Source: Ailanthus altissimus
Taxonomy: Eukaryota; Streptophyta; Magnoliopsida; Sapindales; Simaroubaceae
Reading direction: 5' to 3'
Length of the DNA: 64,000 bases
NCBI GenBank assembly: GCA_946807835.1
Contig: OX327683.1
Coordinates: 34,283,001 to 34,347,000 of the forward strand
Part shown: positions 59,835 to 64,000 of the stretch, one piece after another
Position numbering within the stretch: position 1 is the stretch's first letter
Layout of the letters: the number at the start of each line of letters is the position of its first letter
Notes under the pieces: model-generated
Databases searched by the model: none
The model's input: only the letters and a program-made list of their open reading frames with translations
What the model was told of the DNA's origin: nothing
Translations under genes and position numbers: made by a program

Positions 59835-62489
59835 TGGGTTTCTTGACATGCTATTTGTAAGGTTTTTGTTGGAGCTTCCTTGTTATCACAAAAGGTTTCT
59901 GTTTTCCCATATATTATGCAGGAATCTTTTGCTCTTATGTTTTTATTGCTATTTGTTGGATGCTACATTAGTCACTTATCATAGGTAAAAGTGTTTGAGA
60001 CCTATTATTGGTGTTGTTTAGCTGATATGAATTTGATGTCTACTACAGATCCAGCTTTGTGGCAATATCTCTCAAGTGCAATGGGAAGTCGAGGAGTTCT
60101 TGTACTTAGGCAGTGAATATGAACGTCATCTGCTTATAGTACTACTTATTGCTTTCTGTGCATTAGCAGTTAATACTGGATATTTTTTCAGTCATATTAT
60201 GGTTTCCATTATCAATTAGTGGGTGTCTTTTGGTGTTTATTGTTTAACATACTCACATATACATTTTGTTGTCTATTAATAATTTATATTTAAAGTTTTG
60301 ATTCTGGTAAATGTTGAAATTTGAATACTTTTTCTTTTTCTTCCCCTAGTTCAGGTTAAACTTTCTTGTAAGCATGATTATGCGCCTTGATGTATGGATG
60401 AGTGTGAGGTTTATTTTGTTGGTTTCAAGTATCCAAAGTCTGTGTATGGTGTGTGATTTATTGCCCAGAAATATTTTCTTCCTTTCCAAGATTGTTTCAA
60501 TGTTTTGGTTGGAATTTTCTCGTGCTATTGATGTCTTCAGAAAAACTACTTGTTCAAATCATGCAATGGTGCATATAGTGCATTTTGTATGGCAGCGAAG
60601 GCAGGTAGGGTCATGGTCCTGATTGTTGGAAGTACTGGGCTTTTTTATTGTTTATGAAACCCGTAGAGCAGCTCCTTAAACATGCCCATTTTCTTTCTTT
60701 GCAGCACTGGGGTGGCACTCGTTGCAAGATGAAGACAGCAGACTGATCTTTGTTTCTCTCCGTCGTTATGATTTTAGGTCTAGAGTCTGCTGGTTCTACT
60801 CAAGTCCTTAGATAATTTATTATCTGGAAGATTGTCCATACATAGAATCACTCTACTGTGTGTTGATTCAATGAGATATCTACCACTCTTGATTTTCATG
60901 AAGTTGTAAATCTTGATCCACTTGGTTTAAGACTAGCTGATATTGAAGAGAAAGATGCTCTTCTTGTTATTTGACTTTTGACACCTTATAAACAGTTGGA
61001 AGTGATTTGGTGGGTGAGGTGTGTTGTGGTTGGTTAGTTGGCATAAAGAACAAAGGAACTAATAAAACCTTTTGTTTGAAAAAAAAAAAAAAAAGATCAG
61101 TTCGTCCATCTCCATCAGTGGATTTTGAAAGGAGAAGGTGAATAGTGATGCACTCCTTAGGAGTTGGAGAAACAGATTTAGCGTCAAAATCATAAAATAC
61201 AAAAGTTTTACTAAATGTCGCGTTAGAGGTAAAAGTTAAAATTTGATGTTGGGAAATGAAAGACACGGCAGTGTAATGATAAAAACAGTAACCGCCCGTT
61301 AGAAGGAGAGGGTTTAATTTCTCCTGGGAGCTAGCTATTTTTATTTTTAATATTGAGAGCGATAACAATTTTTATTGGGATTTTTTTAACTTTATTATAA
61401 GTGGGCTAGATTAGGTTAGACTTGGACCCTTTCTTTCCTTTTTTTTATTTTGTTGGGGACGGTGTGTAGAGTAGAGCGGGGGCGGGCAGGTGGCTTAAGC
61501 CTTAGGTAAAGGTTTTAATAGACTCTGAATTATAACATGAATATAAAAAAAATTAAAAATAAGAATGTAATATTGGTGCACAGCAGTAATATTATATATT
61601 TAAAAAAGGGATAAGGTTGGATGAATTTTTTTTAGTATGGTAAAAATAATAAATATGTTTTTTGTTTTGAAATAAGTGACAAATGAATTTGTATTCAATT
61701 TTTAAAACAAAATTATACCTGATTTTATTAAATTATACATTTGTCTTCACCGTAAAATTAAACTAAAAAAGATTGTGTTTGTCGGATTGTTGATTAAGGG
61801 TGACAAATCAGTGATTAGAGTTGATTAGTATTGATTAACATTGACAGGAGTTGATTGATTGTTGTCTAATGTACTAAATATTGTATAAAATTACAAAAGT
61901 ACTTTTATATTTTAAAATTTTAATAAATAAAAATAAAATAAATTATTATTTTAATCCATGGTTTATAGATATACACGATTTAATCTTCACTTTTTTAATA
62001 AGTATCATTTTAATCTCTTATCATTAGAAAGATTTTGTTAAATAAAATAGTTTTTTTTTTTAATGCCTTTGATGTAATGATAAGTGATAAATGTTTTCAA
62101 ATTATATATATATATATATATGAAATGACACAATAGAGATACATTGTGTTTTTATTTATTTAAATATCTTTATGAAATATTTTTATTAAAAAAAAATTAA
62201 TGTACTATTTTATTATTCAAAATCCAAATTTTAACCTTTTGATCTTGTTATATTTTTTACTCTCCCACCCAAATTTTCATTTTCTTATTTCCTCTACTCT
62301 AATTTTTAGTTTTCATTTTTCTCCTCTCTCCTCTTATTACTCTAGTCCAACCAAAAAACAAAACTAGTCTTCTTTTTCACCTCTCTCTTTCCTTTTCCTT
62401 TTCCTTTTCCCTTTCTCTTTCTCATTTCTCACTTTATAATAGAACTCCAACAATAAATCTTGACAGTAACAACAAATCACCCTTCAACT
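59835..62489. other. 3' flank of SF3A1 and AT-rich DNA
   Basis: Bases 59835 to about 60250 are the probable 3' untranslated region. No supported gene lies beyond it. It includes a poly-A tract at 61080-61094, an (AT)n run at about 62105-62121 and a pyrimidine-rich block at 62368-62425. Confidence 0.5.
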
Positions 62490-62500
62490 CTATATAAAAA
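62490..62500 (+). promoter_or_regulatory. TATA box candidate
   Basis: CTATATAAAAAG is preceded by about 60 bp of pyrimidine-rich DNA and lies 90 bp upstream of the ATG at 62590. The layout is that of a plant core promoter. Confidence 0.35.
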
Positions 62501-62589
62501 GAATTTCGACTTCTTAATATTTTTTTTGTTTTTTGTTTTTTTATTTTTTTTCTTACCTCAAAGAAAAATTTGCACTCCTTGGAACTGGT

Positions 62590-62835
62590 ATGAAGTCCCT
62601 ACAGAATGAGATTCTGTACAAGGTATTTTCAGAATTGCATTGTAGGAAGATGTTACTCAATAATGATAATGATGAAACAGAAGAAGAGAACGAGGAAGTC
62701 GAGTCGGAGGATCCAAAGAAAGAGCAGGACGCGAATACACAAGACAATAATATTGCAGAATTCGACAAGAAAATCACAAATATCAGGACAAAGATGGAGA
62801 CGTTAGCTTCAGATCTTGAGGCACTTGCTAAATAA
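62590..62835 (+). CDS. Small acidic protein of 81 aa, doubtful
   Basis: A frame from the ATG at 62590 encodes 81 residues: MKSLQNEILYKVFSELHCRK, then a run of Glu, Asp and Asn with few Lys (DETEEENEEVESEDP), then a coiled-coil-like end (ITNIRTKMETLASDLEAL). The longer frame from 62533 lacks an ATG. I recognise no family. It could be a genuine small gene, a captured exon or a fragment of a larger pseudogene. GC content is higher than in its surroundings and a TATA box lies upstream. No intron signals are obvious. Confidence 0.3.
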   Translation: MKSLQNEILYKVFSELHCRKMLLNNDNDETEEENEEVESEDPKKEQDANTQDNNIAEFDKKITNIRTKMETLASDLEALAK

Positions 62836-64000
62836 GATAAATGAATACAAAATGTTAGGATAACATGGAGGCAGTAGCTTCGAATGGAAAATGTTAGCTT
62901 TTATATTTATATATATTTACATTTTTATTTTATTAAATATTATCCTTATTTTAATTTTTAAAAATTAAAATACATATATATTTAAAAATATCCTATTATT
63001 TTCAAAAAGTAATTATTTAACAAAATCTTTAGGACTAATGTAGTATTTATTGAAAAAGTGAAAGATTAAGTGTATATTTATTCGTATTTTTTTATTTATT
63101 TTGAAAAAATTATTTATCATTTTTATTATATTAAAAAGTTCATTTGTTTTCTTTTTTTTTTCTTCAACAAATTTTATACTGCATGTCCAAAAGAAAATAT
63201 ATATATATTAAAATATAGATTTAATATCTTCAAGTGCGTAACCAATTCCAAAAATATATATATATATATATATTTTTTTTCTTAATTCGAAAAGAGGGTT
63301 TGAAATATGCACGAGTTGCGCCACCCTCGCATTAAATGAGGGTTCAAATATTGAAGGAAGTTTTGATCAAGAAAAAAAAATATTTATATTGGAAGGAGCA
63401 AAGATGATTTTTTTTTTCCTTGAAAATGATATGGAGAAATATTGCATATCTTGACATCCTTTTTATATGGAAATCAAGAATTGTTGTACTCAGTAAAGAA
63501 AAATTAAATAAAATGTATAGTGTCTTATTATATATTTTGACTTAATGTGAAAATATATTTCTTTATCTTCTTTGACAACCCTGTAATAGTCTAAAAGTTA
63601 CTACGAAACCCATCTAAAATAATAAAATTAATATATAACAAGTCAATTTAGACGTGCTTCATCTAAAAATGAAAATATTAAATATCAGCATTGCCCAATT
63701 TTTAAGAGATCATATTCTCTTTACCTAGATTTTTATCTTAGCAAATATAAAATATGATTGTAAATTGATAACAAAATTTAGAAAAAAAACAAATCTTTAT
63801 CATTTATATTTAATATAAAAATATGTTAAAAAATTATTAAAAATTCAAATAAGCTTGATTCAAAAAAAGATTATAAATTATTTTTAAAAAATGATATCCA
63901 AGCCTTTAAAATTTTAAAAAAGGAATATATAAGACTCTTAAAATTTTAAAAATTTTATTTACACCTCTGTCAAATAATAGATTCAATTAAATTTAACAAA
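62836..64000. other. AT-rich DNA to the right edge
   Basis: No gene is seen. There is a (TA)n microsatellite at about 63255-63273. All ORFs here are short and Phe/Tyr/Ile/Lys-rich, as expected from AT-rich DNA. Confidence 0.55.

Noticed and set aside
1..64000. CRISPR-like arrays, bacterial operons or phage genes
   Set aside because: All direct repeats lack the unit-spacer structure, and the genes are split by spliceosomal introns in a plant nuclear context.

Overview
This is nuclear DNA of a flowering plant, very probably a core eudicot. The genes have plant-type GT-AG introns, the products belong to plant families, the intergenic DNA is very AT-rich, and LTR retrotransposons, a LINE remnant and MITE-like inverted repeats are interspersed. 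The gene order and style would fit a woody eudicot such as Citrus, but I cannot establish the species from the sequence.

Layout, left to right. 0-2 kb: a P-class pentatricopeptide-repeat (PPR) gene on the minus strand, broken by two stops and a frameshift and running off the left edge. 3.7-7.0 kb: an intact four-exon quinone oxidoreductase-like gene (minus). 7-13.7 kb: AT-rich DNA with two large inverted-repeat structures. 13.7-14.3 kb: a small membrane protein of unknown function (minus), with four tandem 140-bp repeats upstream. 15.7-18.5 kb: a two-exon DUF760 plastid-protein gene (minus). 18.6-23.9 kb: mostly non-coding, including a 1-kb fold-back element. 23.9-30.4 kb: two tandem minus-strand GH17 beta-1,3-glucanase genes with CBM43 domains. 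The first is intact. The second has the same exons but a 10-bp deletion that shifts the frame.

32.4-40.5 kb: a three-layer transposon nest. A LINE-type zf-RVT/RNase H remnant is split by a degenerate Ty1/copia element (32718-39687, target duplication ATCTC), which is itself split by a solo LTR (35858-37211, target duplication ATAAT). The copia 3' LTR has grown to 1055 bp by internal tandem amplification; the 5' LTR is 420 bp.

41.5-54.6 kb: a plus-strand cluster of a PPR gene, an ER-type single-domain FKBP and a three-FKBP-domain/TPR co-chaperone. From memory this is the same order as Arabidopsis AT3G25210-AT3G25220-AT3G25230, so it looks like an ancestral block. A truncated LTR element with a primer-binding site lies between the PPR and the first FKBP gene. 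57.3-59.8 kb: the U2 snRNP factor SF3A1 (plus). The right end is AT-rich with one doubtful small ORF.

I found no tRNA, rRNA, CRISPR array or bacterial-type operon, and no clearly new multigene system. The points most worth a second look are the transposon nest and its amplified LTR, the glucanase pseudogene made by a slippage-type deletion, the promoter-proximal 4 x 140 bp array, the fold-back elements, and the alternative C-terminus of the FKBP-TPR gene. Exon boundaries were placed by eye from GT-AG signals and reading phase.
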